Part shown: in pieces, positions 56,949 to 64,000 of the stretch
Layout of the letters: each line of letters opens with the position of its first letter
How positions within the stretch are numbered: the first letter of the stretch is position 1
Assembly (NCBI GenBank): GCA_910587105.1
Contig: CAJUMB010000010.1
Coordinates: forward strand, 9,613 to 73,612
Source of the DNA: an uncultured Lachnospiraceae bacterium
GTDB lineage: Bacteria > Bacillota > Clostridia > Lachnospirales > Lachnospiraceae
Length of the DNA stretch: 64,000 nt
Direction of reading: 5' to 3'
Program-made: the position numbers and the translations under genes
Notes under the pieces: model-generated
What the model was told of the DNA's origin: nothing
The model's input: the letters and a program-made list of their open reading frames with translations, nothing else
Databases searched by the model: none

Positions 56949-56986
56949 AATCGTGTGCGGCGGGCCGTGCAGGAAGGGAGAAATCT

Positions 56987-57181
56987 GTGGAAGTCAGCAT
57001 TATTTTTAAAATTGCCGCAGTTGGCATCCTGGTGTCAATGCTGAGCCAGGTGCTAAAGCACAGCGGAAGAGATGAACAGGCATTTCTCATCAGCCTGGCG
57101 GGTCTGCTTATTGTGTTGTTTTGGATTTTGCCATATATATATGAGTTATTTGAGACAATTAAAAATCTGTTTCTGTTGTGA
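56987..57181 (+). CDS. spoIIIAC: Stage III sporulation protein AC
   Basis: 64 residues from a GTG at 56987 after GAAGGGAG, two hydrophobic helices (IIFKIAAVGILVSMLSQVL; AFLISLAGLLIVLFWILPYI). The length fits SpoIIIAC. Confidence 0.93.
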   Translation: MEVSIIFKIAAVGILVSMLSQVLKHSGRDEQAFLISLAGLLIVLFWILPYIYELFETIKNLFLL

Positions 57182-57197
57182 CAGGGGGCATAAGAAA

Positions 57198-57584
57198 ATG
57201 GATGTGGTGAGAGTCTCCCTGCTGGGCATTGGGAGTGTGATCTTGGGATTTTTACTAAAGGAGAGCAGGGCAGAATACAGTTTTTATGTTTCTTTTGGAG
57301 CCGGCATTGCAATTTTATTTCTGGCAGTTGGCAAGCTCAGTTATCTGTTTCAGACCATTTTAAATCTGAAAGCCTACCTTCCCATGGACAGCAGTTATGT
57401 GGAAACCCTGCTGAAAATGGTGGGGATTGCCTATATCGGTGAATTTTCTTCCGGAATCTGTAAGGATGCCGGATACGGGGCCATTGGAGGACAGATTGAA
57501 CTGTTCAGCAAACTGGCGATTATGGCTGTGAGTATGCCCATTATGCTGGCGCTGATGGAAACGATCCATGGGTTTTTGTCATGA
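57198..57584 (+). CDS. spoIIIAD: Stage III sporulation protein AD
   Basis: 128 residues, several membrane helices, with YVETLLKMVGIAYIGEFSSGICKDAGY characteristic of SpoIIIAD. Overlaps spoIIIAE by 4 nt. Confidence 0.93.
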   Translation: MDVVRVSLLGIGSVILGFLLKESRAEYSFYVSFGAGIAILFLAVGKLSYLFQTILNLKAYLPMDSSYVETLLKMVGIAYIGEFSSGICKDAGYGAIGGQIELFSKLAIMAVSMPIMLALMETIHGFLS

Positions 57585-58804
57585 ACAGGGGGAAAAAACG
57601 TTTGGTTTCCGGGCTTATTTCCTGTTTTACCGCTGTTTTTTTGTGTCTCTGCATTTGGCAGGGTTCGCCGGAGGTTTTGGCATATGGGGCACAGGAAGAT
57701 GCGGGGGTGGGAAATCAGCCGGCACGGCAGGAAGCGGAAACGGAAAATCAGGCGGCCCAGGAATTACTGGAGGATATGGATCTTCAGGAAGTGCAGCAGA
57801 TGATTGACCAGATGCTGGGAGAGGATACCTTTTCTCTGGGACAGGCTGTGCAGGATTTGATGGCGGGGAAAGACATAGTCAGTAAAGAAAAAATGCTGGA
57901 TATTGTCTGGCAGATTGTATTTTCCCAGCTGGACAGGCAGAAAAAACTTTTAGTACAGGCCATAGTTCTGGCTCTGCTGGCTGCTCTGTTTACAAATTTT
58001 TCCCAGGTATTTGATAAAGGGCAGGTGGGGGAGATGGGGTTTTACATTGTATACCTGCTCTTATTTACCCTGCTTTTGAATGGGTTTTACAGCTTAAGCG
58101 GGCAGCTGGAGGAGAGGATATCCGGACTGCTGGAATTGATGAAGGGGCTGACTCCTGCTTATTATCTGGCTGTGGCAGCATCTTCGGGGGTGGCCAGTGC
58201 GGCTATGTTTTATCAGCTGGTGCTGATTCTAGTGTCGTTGATTCAGTGGATGATCCTCACATTTGTTCTTCCCTGTACGGGCCTGTATGTGCTTCTGCAG
58301 ATGGTGAATTTCCTGTCAAAAGAGGAGATATTGAGCAGATTGGCGGATTTGATACGGACATTGGTGGAGTGGAGTCTGAAAACACTGATGGGAGTTTTAA
58401 TCGGTATGCAGGTGGTCCGGGGGCTGGTGGCGCCTGTAATCGACAGTCTGAGAAGGACAACCCTGGGAAAGACCGCCAGTGTAATCCCCGGGGTGGGAAA
58501 TGCCCTTAATGCGGTGACAGAGATTGTGCTGGCCAGCGCAGTGCTGGTGAGAAACTGCCTAGGTGCTGCTTTTCTGGTTATTCTGCTGCTCTGGGGAGTA
58601 TCACCCTTGATTCAGTATGGAGTATGCGCTCTGCTCTATAAATTTGCAGCAGCTTTGGTGCAGCCGGTGTCAGATAAGCGTCTGGTGGGATGCCTGGGAG
58701 TGATGGGGGAGGGATGCAGCCTGCTGTTAAAGATTTTGTACACCACAGAGATTTTATGTATGATTACCATTGCAGTACTGGCAGCATCTTTTGGAGGTGG
58801 ATGA
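57581..58804 (+). CDS. spoIIIAE: Stage III sporulation protein AE
   Basis: 407 residues, signal-like N-terminus, an acidic Gln-rich region (residues about 40-80), then multiple membrane helices with GLTPAYYLAVAASSGVASAAMFYQ and VIPGVGNALNAVTEIVLASAVLVRN. It is the large membrane component of the SpoIIIA channel. Confidence 0.93.
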   Translation: MNRGKKRLVSGLISCFTAVFLCLCIWQGSPEVLAYGAQEDAGVGNQPARQEAETENQAAQELLEDMDLQEVQQMIDQMLGEDTFSLGQAVQDLMAGKDIVSKEKMLDIVWQIVFSQLDRQKKLLVQAIVLALLAALFTNFSQVFDKGQVGEMGFYIVYLLLFTLLLNGFYSLSGQLEERISGLLELMKGLTPAYYLAVAASSGVASAAMFYQLVLILVSLIQWMILTFVLPCTGLYVLLQMVNFLSKEEILSRLADLIRTLVEWSLKTLMGVLIGMQVVRGLVAPVIDSLRRTTLGKTASVIPGVGNALNAVTEIVLASAVLVRNCLGAAFLVILLLWGVSPLIQYGVCALLYKFAAALVQPVSDKRLVGCLGVMGEGCSLLLKILYTTEILCMITIAVLAASFGGG

Positions 58805-58805
58805 T

Positions 58806-59342
58806 GTGACACAGGCGATTTATCAATGGGTGCGGAATCTGGCCGTTTATTATATTGTTCTGGAGGCTGTCATCCATGTGATGCCCAGCCAGCAATATGG
58901 AAGGTATATCCGTTATTTTATGGGGGTGCTGCTGATTTTGATCATCACATCCCCTTTGCTGAATCTGTTAAATCTGGACAGCACCATGAATGCACGGTTC
59001 AGACGGGAACTTTTGGAAGAAGAATTTTTAAACTCCCGCTGGGGGAAGGTATACGGAGAGTATGCAGACAGTGATTATTATATAGAAGCTTATGAGCGGG
59101 AGATAGAGAGTCTGATGAGGGAATCTCTGGAAGAAGTTTTGGGAAAAGGGTGTGAAATCCGGGAAATTCATGTAGAAATGGAATTGGAGGAGGAATCCCA
59201 GAAGCTGGGCGCCGCGTCTGTGCAGATTCGGCTGTCAGGCGCTGAAAATGCCCAGTTGAGAGAGAGGGTGGAAAATGAGCTGGCAGGAACCTATGAGATC
59301 CCAGGAGAAAAAGTGGAAATTCTCTTTGAAAAAGTGGGATAA
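58806..59342 (+). CDS. spoIIIAF: Stage III sporulation protein AF
   Basis: 178 residues from a GTG at 58806, 7 nt after GGAGGT. Two N-terminal membrane helices are followed by a soluble ring-building-like domain. It overlaps spoIIIAG by 68 nt. Confidence 0.9.
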   Translation: MTQAIYQWVRNLAVYYIVLEAVIHVMPSQQYGRYIRYFMGVLLILIITSPLLNLLNLDSTMNARFRRELLEEEFLNSRWGKVYGEYADSDYYIEAYEREIESLMRESLEEVLGKGCEIREIHVEMELEEESQKLGAASVQIRLSGAENAQLRERVENELAGTYEIPGEKVEILFEKVG

Positions 59343-59784
59343 GCAGCAGTGGATGATTCTGCTGCTTCTGGGACTGATTCTTCTGGTTATGGCCATACCA
59401 ACAAAGAAAATCAGCCAGACAGTCTCTCAAAAGAAGACAGGAAGTAAAGATGCACTGGCCGGCAGCCGGATTTATGAAAATCTCTACGGCAATTCCAGTG
59501 AAGATGCAGAGGTACTGACAGAGAAAGCCGTTTTGGAGCAGCAGCTGGAACAGCTTTTGCAGCAGGTAGAAGGGATTGGCCAGGTCAAAGTGATGCTGAT
59601 GCTGAAAAATTCAACAGATACTATGACTTCTTTTTCTTCCCAGAACCCTTCTGTATCCATACAGGGAGTGCTGATTGCGGCACAGGGCGGGGACAATTCT
59701 GTGGTTGTCCGAAATATTCAGGAGGCAGTTATGGCATTATTTCAGGTGGAAGCCCATAAAATTAAAGTAATGAAAATGAAATAA
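59275..59784 (+). CDS. spoIIIAG: Stage III sporulation protein AG
   Basis: 169 residues, one membrane helix near residue 27-42, then a ring-building domain with VEGIGQVKVMLMLKNS. It forms the large ring of the feeding channel in the intermembrane space. The long overlap with spoIIIAF supports coupling. Confidence 0.92.
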   Translation: MSWQEPMRSQEKKWKFSLKKWDKQQWMILLLLGLILLVMAIPTKKISQTVSQKKTGSKDALAGSRIYENLYGNSSEDAEVLTEKAVLEQQLEQLLQQVEGIGQVKVMLMLKNSTDTMTSFSSQNPSVSIQGVLIAAQGGDNSVVVRNIQEAVMALFQVEAHKIKVMKMK

Positions 59785-59796
59785 AAGGAGAGGAAA

Positions 59797-60534
59797 GTGA
59801 AGAAAGTATTTAAGAAGAATCAGGTGATTATCACAGCACTGGCAATTATGATTGCCGTGGCAGGCTATCTGAGTTTTTCCGACGTGGACTTCGGAATGAA
59901 GGAGGCCAGCACAGAAACTGCGGACAACAATATTCTGGAGGATATTGAAAGTCTGGATTATGATGTCAGCGACGAGACAGCACTGATTGAAGAAAACGCC
60001 CAAAGTACCACTACACAGGTTACACCGTCAGAATCTCCCGCAGGCCAGGAGGGGGAAGATGCAGCAGAAAATACCGGCACCCCGGAGGAAACTCCCCAGG
60101 ACGCCCAGACAGATGCCCAGGCACAGGAAGACATCAATACGGATACTCCAGGGGAAGCAGTCCTCACAGGGTCCACCGGATTTGCCGCTCAGGCAAAAAT
60201 CAGCCGGGAGCAGGTTCGTTCTCAGAATAAAGCAAATCTCATGGAGATCATTGATAATCCGGACATCTCAGAAGAACAGAAGCAGGAGGCTGTCACCAGT
60301 ATGGTTACCCTGTCGGAAATCGCAGAGAAAGAGTCGGCTGCGGAATCCCTTCTGGAATCCAAGGGATTTGTGGATGTGGTAGTGAACTTAACCGGGGACA
60401 GTGCAGATGTGGTGGTGCCAGATAATCAGCTTGACGACACCTCCCGGGCGCAGATTGAGGATGTGGTGAAACGCAAAGCAGAAGTGGCAGCAGAGAATAT
60501 TGTCATCACTCCGCTGAGTGAGGCGGCAGACTGA
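59797..60534 (+). CDS. spoIIIAH: Stage III sporulation protein AH
   Basis: 245 residues from a GTG at 59797 after AAAAGGAGAGG. An N-terminal membrane helix (VIITALAIMIAVAGYLSF), a long acidic Thr/Pro/Gln linker (about 45-125) and a C-terminal YscJ/FliF-like domain that binds SpoIIQ. The linker is longer than in Bacillus. Confidence 0.93.
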   Translation: MKKVFKKNQVIITALAIMIAVAGYLSFSDVDFGMKEASTETADNNILEDIESLDYDVSDETALIEENAQSTTTQVTPSESPAGQEGEDAAENTGTPEETPQDAQTDAQAQEDINTDTPGEAVLTGSTGFAAQAKISREQVRSQNKANLMEIIDNPDISEEQKQEAVTSMVTLSEIAEKESAAESLLESKGFVDVVVNLTGDSADVVVPDNQLDDTSRAQIEDVVKRKAEVAAENIVITPLSEAAD

Positions 60535-60552
60535 CGGATTGGATTTCACACC

Positions 60553-60581
60553 TTGACAGCCACTTTAGGGTGTAATAGAAT
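60553..60581 (+). promoter_or_regulatory. prfC promoter
   Basis: TTGACA (60553-60558), a 17-nt spacer and TAGAAT (60576-60581), giving vegetative expression distinct from the sporulation operon upstream. Confidence 0.7.
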
Positions 60582-60647
60582 GGAAACGTTGTATAGAGTT
60601 TCCAGGAAATGAAGGATAATATAGATGAGAGATACAGGAGGTCAGCA

Positions 60648-62237
60648 GTGCCAAAATATACCAAAGAAATAGAAAAGAGACGTACGTTTGCGATTATTTC
60701 CCATCCAGATGCCGGAAAAACTACGTTGACAGAGAAATTCCTGCTGTACGGCGGAGCCATTAACCTGGCCGGCTCTGTAAAAGGAAAAGCGACGGCGAGA
60801 CATGCGGTATCTGACTGGATGGAAATTGAGAAGGAGAGGGGAATTTCCGTTACTTCTTCTGTTTTGCAGTTTTATTACGACAATTATTGTATTAACATAT
60901 TGGACACCCCGGGACATCAGGATTTCTCCGAGGACACATACCGGACATTGATGGCCGCCGACTCGGCAGTAATGGTTATCGACGGTTCCAAAGGAGTGGA
61001 GGCGCAGACCCGTAAACTGTTCAAGGTTTGCGTGATGCGCCATATCCCCATTTTTACCTTTATCAACAAAATGGACAGAGATGCCAATGATACCTTTGAC
61101 TTATTGGATGAAATTGAAAAAGAACTGGGGATAGCCACCTGTCCGGTGAACTGGCCCATCGGCTCCGGCAAGGCATTCCGGGGCGTTTATGACCGGGAAA
61201 CCGGACAGGTACTGACATTTTCCGATACACAGAAAGGTACGAAAGAGGGAACCGGGGAGAAAATTGCCCTAGCTGACCCCCATCTGCTGGATGTGGTCAG
61301 CCAGGAGCAAAAAAGTACTCTGTTAGAAGAAATTGAGCTTTTAGACGGCGCCAGCGCAGAGTTTGACCAGGAGCTGGTGGACCAGGGACGGCTGTCTCCG
61401 GTATTTTTCGGGTCAGCGCTGACGAATTTCGGTGTGGAAACCTTTTTGCAGCATTTTCTTGCCATGACGGCTCCGCCCCTTCCCCGTATTTCAGACCAGG
61501 GAAGCATTAATCCGGTCAGCGACGATTTTTCAGCCTTTGTATTTAAAATTCAGGCAAACATGAACAAAGCCCACCGGGATCGGATTGCATTTATGCGTAT
61601 TTGTTCTGGGCGGTTTGATTCCGCGGCGGAAGTGTATCATGTGCAGGGCAATAAGAAACTGCGTCTGTCCCAGCCTCAGCAGATGATGGCCCAGTCCAGG
61701 CATGTGGTGGACGAGGCGTATGCGGGAGATATTATCGGCGTCTTTGACCCAGGAATTTTCTCCATTGGAGACACCCTGTGCCGGCCTGGTCTGAAATTCG
61801 CCTATGAGGGAATTCCCACCTTTGCGCCGGAGCATTTTGCCCGGGTGCGGCAGGTGGATACTATGAAGAGAAAGCAGTTCACCAAGGGAATCAATCAGAT
61901 TGCCCAGGAAGGGGCTATTCAGATTTTCCAGGAGCTGGATTCCGGTATGGAGGAAGTGATTGTGGGCGTGGTGGGCGTGCTGCAGTTTGATGTGCTGAAA
62001 TACCGTCTCCACAGTGAGTATAATGTGGAGATTATTCTGGAAAATCTGCCCTATGAGCATATCCGCTGGATCGCCAATGCAGATGAGGTGGATGTGAAGA
62101 AACTGGTGGGCACATCAGATATGAAAAAGGTTACAGATCTGAAGGGAAATCCCCTGCTTTTGTTTGTCAATGCCTGGAGTGTGGGGATGACCCAGGATAG
62201 AAATGAAGGACTGGTCCTTTCAGAATTTGGGAGATAA
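60648..62237 (+). CDS. prfC: Peptide chain release factor 3
   Basis: 529 residues from the GTG at 60648, 6 nt after GGAGG, which gives the usual RF3 length; an ATG at 60609 lacks a site. G motifs: SHPDAGKTT, DTPGHQDF, NKMDRDA. The GTPase recycles RF1/RF2 from ribosomes after termination. Confidence 0.96.
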   Translation: MPKYTKEIEKRRTFAIISHPDAGKTTLTEKFLLYGGAINLAGSVKGKATARHAVSDWMEIEKERGISVTSSVLQFYYDNYCINILDTPGHQDFSEDTYRTLMAADSAVMVIDGSKGVEAQTRKLFKVCVMRHIPIFTFINKMDRDANDTFDLLDEIEKELGIATCPVNWPIGSGKAFRGVYDRETGQVLTFSDTQKGTKEGTGEKIALADPHLLDVVSQEQKSTLLEEIELLDGASAEFDQELVDQGRLSPVFFGSALTNFGVETFLQHFLAMTAPPLPRISDQGSINPVSDDFSAFVFKIQANMNKAHRDRIAFMRICSGRFDSAAEVYHVQGNKKLRLSQPQQMMAQSRHVVDEAYAGDIIGVFDPGIFSIGDTLCRPGLKFAYEGIPTFAPEHFARVRQVDTMKRKQFTKGINQIAQEGAIQIFQELDSGMEEVIVGVVGVLQFDVLKYRLHSEYNVEIILENLPYEHIRWIANADEVDVKKLVGTSDMKKVTDLKGNPLLLFVNAWSVGMTQDRNEGLVLSEFGR

Positions 62238-62246
62238 ATGTGAAAA

Positions 62247-62732
62247 ATGGATGTTCAAATCAGAAAGTACGAACCAGGTGACCTGGGGGAGATGGTCCGG
62301 ATATGGAATCAGGTTGTGGAAGATGGAACTGCTTTTCCCCAGGAGGAATGCCTGAATCAGATAACGGGAAGTGAATTCTTCGCTTCCCAGACATACTGTG
62401 CCGTTTCCATTATCTCAGACAGGGTATGCGGATTATATATTCTGCATCCCAATAATGAGGGACGGTGCGGACACATCTGCAATGCCAGCTTTGCCGTGGA
62501 CCGTGGATTCAGAGGACAGCACATCGGGGAAAAACTGGTGCATGACTGCCTGGAACAGGGAAAAGTGCACGGGTTTGGCATTTTACAGTTTAATGCAGTG
62601 GTGGCAGGCAATATTCATGCACGCCATTTATATGAGCGTCTGGGTTTTGTGCAGCTGGGGGTAATCCCCCGTGGGTTTCGGATGCCGGACGGACATTATG
62701 AAGATATTTGTCCTTATTATCATGAGTTGTAG
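62247..62732 (+). CDS. GNAT-family N-acetyltransferase
   Basis: 161 residues with the acetyl-CoA loop RGQHIGEKLV and GFVQLGVIPRGFRMPDGHYEDICPYYHEL at the end, a subgroup often annotated as phosphinothricin-like or generic acetyltransferase. It lies 9 nt after prfC and may be co-transcribed. The substrate is unknown. It overlaps the convergent AraC gene by 13 nt. Confidence 0.88.
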   Translation: MDVQIRKYEPGDLGEMVRIWNQVVEDGTAFPQEECLNQITGSEFFASQTYCAVSIISDRVCGLYILHPNNEGRCGHICNASFAVDRGFRGQHIGEKLVHDCLEQGKVHGFGILQFNAVVAGNIHARHLYERLGFVQLGVIPRGFRMPDGHYEDICPYYHEL

Positions 62733-63622
62733 TCAGGAATTTTCATCTGTTTTCTGTATTCTGTGGGAGTACAGCCATATTCACGCAGAAATATTTTGGA
62801 AAAGTAACTCAAGTGGTTAAATCCGCAGGACAAGGCGATTTCTGTGATGCTGGACTGGGTATGGGTGAGGAGATAACCGCTCACTTTCAGCCGGTATTTG
62901 TTTAAGAAATCTATGGGCGGCTGATGGAGGTATTCTTTAAAAATCATACAGCATTTGCTGCGGCTGATGCTGGCGGAAGCGGCGATGGCTTTTAGGGTCA
63001 GAGGTTCCTGGTAATGTTCATATATATAGGAAACCATTTTTTTCTGCAGGGTAAGGCCGCTGTCATCCGATATTATTTCCTGCTGTAAGAGAGATTGGCA
63101 CTGGCCCAGGAGTGTGTGCCATAAAAGATGGAGGGTGCTTATGATTTTCAGCTCATAGGCATCTTCCCTTTTTATTTTCAGGCTGAGTATACGGGTGATA
63201 CTTTCTCTGACACGGGAATAGTTGGGCGAATGCTTTGTATAATAGAGATATTCAATTCCTTTATTATCAATGAAAGGCATTACGTATTCCGCATAGATAC
63301 CCTGACTGGCGCCCAGAATTTTCGGGTGAAAGACTATGCAGATAAATCTGCAGTTGTGGTTCAGATGGGAATAGCCATAATGCAGCTGCCGGGAATTCAC
63401 CACCAGGCAGTCTTGCTGGTTCAGCAAGAGGTTTTTGCCATTGATATGATAGTTCATGGCTCCTTCTGTAATGTAAATCAATTCAATGTCTTCGTGCCAG
63501 TGGCAGAGTGCTTTCCTGTCAGGGTAATCTGCCAGGTTGTCATCGGAGATACATAAAGGAATCCCCGGCCGGTCGTAGTGGATCACTTCCGATGCATCCT
63601 GCATGATAGTCAAGTCAATCAT
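62720..63622 (-). CDS. AraC-family transcriptional regulator with cupin sensor
   Basis: 300 residues from the ATG at 63622 (AGAGGAAACG site). N-terminal cupin (HWHEDIELIYITEGAMNYHINGK) likely senses a sugar or related ligand; C-terminal double HTH (LTLKAIAASASISRSKCCMIFKEY; ITEIALSCGFNHLSYFSKIF). An upstream in-frame ATG at 63658 has no good site. The target is not apparent from neighbours. Confidence 0.92.
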   Translation of the reverse strand: MIDLTIMQDASEVIHYDRPGIPLCISDDNLADYPDRKALCHWHEDIELIYITEGAMNYHINGKNLLLNQQDCLVVNSRQLHYGYSHLNHNCRFICIVFHPKILGASQGIYAEYVMPFIDNKGIEYLYYTKHSPNYSRVRESITRILSLKIKREDAYELKIISTLHLLWHTLLGQCQSLLQQEIISDDSGLTLQKKMVSYIYEHYQEPLTLKAIAASASISRSKCCMIFKEYLHQPPIDFLNKYRLKVSGYLLTHTQSSITEIALSCGFNHLSYFSKIFLREYGCTPTEYRKQMKIPDYNS

Positions 63623-63771
63623 TTCGTTTCCTCTTTCTTGTAAATCGTTCCAAGACAATTGTCAAACACCCAATCTCGTGGTGTTATGCCACCGCATCGC
63701 CTCATTCAGCCGCTTTGCACTGACGCAAATATCAGGCGCTTAGTATCCGAGTATCTGCGAAACGGTGTACT

Positions 63772-63933
63772 AGAGCGTGTCTTAAAATTCATTCACGCCA
63801 CCCATACGCCCCACTTTGCGGCAGATTTGCCCCTTATTCGGTTGCTGTAGCCCGCTACAGCGCCCTCATGCGGAACAAATCTCCCACAAACTGTGACGCA
63901 CGGTTGACATAAAGCAATTTTCAAACACGCTCT
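63772..63933. mobile_element. MITE-like foldback element, about 162 bp
   Basis: Begins AGAGCGTGTCTTAAAATT and ends AATTTTCAAACACGCTCT, near-perfect terminal inverted repeats. Inner sequence also folds back (GCTGTAGC/GCTACAGC in the middle; CAGATTTG near left versus CAAATCTC near right). CTAG occurs at both junctions (63770-63773; 63932-63935), possibly a target duplication. No transposase is encoded. The stretch from 63623 to 63771 shows no gene. Confidence 0.65.
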
Positions 63934-64000
63934 AGAGCGTGTCTGAAAAATAAAAATTGCACAAAACATATGTTTCTTATCCCTTTTATGTTAAAATAAA
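63934..64000. mobile_element. Start of a second copy of the same element (partial)
   Basis: AGAGCGTGTCTGAAAA repeats the left terminus of the element at 63772 and directly abuts it. The remainder lies outside the window. Confidence 0.45.

Noticed and set aside
63659..63850. Small plus-strand ORF near the right edge
   Set aside because: It starts opposite the AraC promoter and runs into the foldback element; no ribosome site or coherent sequence.
1..64000. tRNA, rRNA or CRISPR array
   Set aside because: No cloverleaf-like gene, ribosomal RNA sequence or regularly spaced direct repeats were seen anywhere in the window.

Overview
The window is a piece of a spore-forming Firmicute chromosome, most likely a Lachnospiraceae-type Clostridium relative. 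The host genes include cotJ spore-coat genes and a complete spoIIIAA-AH operon, Shine-Dalgarno sequences are strong and GGAGG-like, and base composition is moderate. Host DNA occupies roughly 1-1811 and 50406-64000. Between them lies one prophage of about 48.6 kb.

Left host flank: the start of a membrane protein (minus strand, cut by the window edge), then cotJA, cotJB and the first 33 codons of cotJC. A large serine recombinase (1875-3302) has put the prophage inside cotJC. The reading frame resumes at 50400 beside a matching GGCGGxCCTGAC core, but the distal cotJC piece decays after about 35 codons.

Prophage, left to right: integrase, a RelE/ParE toxin-antitoxin pair, a SHOCT protein and a leftward lysogeny block (ImmA-like protein and cI-like repressor) facing a Cro-like gene across a palindromic operator set (6.2-6.6 kb). 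Next come small early genes, a second repressor/operator region (8.8-9.1 kb), and a replication block with a replisome organizer carrying internal repeats, a DnaC-like loader, a radical SAM protein, a short tyrosine recombinase and a sigma-like late regulator. An adenine methylase, small and GpA-type large terminase, portal, protease and capsid follow. The tail is a complete P2-like contractile tail (sheath, tube, frameshifted chaperone pair, tape measure, X, D, V, U, W, J, I, two fibres and an AT-rich receptor-binding protein). Holin and a two-domain endolysin finish the late genes, so this is a myovirus-type temperate phage that looks structurally complete.

Between the lysis genes and attR sits a cassette with its own repressor (44.3-50.2 kb). 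Two near-identical promoters with a shared operator in their spacers diverge from a small XRE gene. The rightward one drives an unknown small protein, a zinc-finger protein, a SNF2-type helicase, a DUF3440 PP-loop (IbrA-like) protein, a ParB-like (IbrB-like) protein and one more unknown. This is the best candidate in the window for an undescribed system.

Right host flank: acpP, an active-site-degenerate sirtuin, gltX, a UvrD/PcrA-type helicase, spoIIIAA-AH, prfC (RF3), a GNAT acetyltransferase, an AraC regulator and, at the edge, a foldback (MITE-like) element with the beginning of a second copy.
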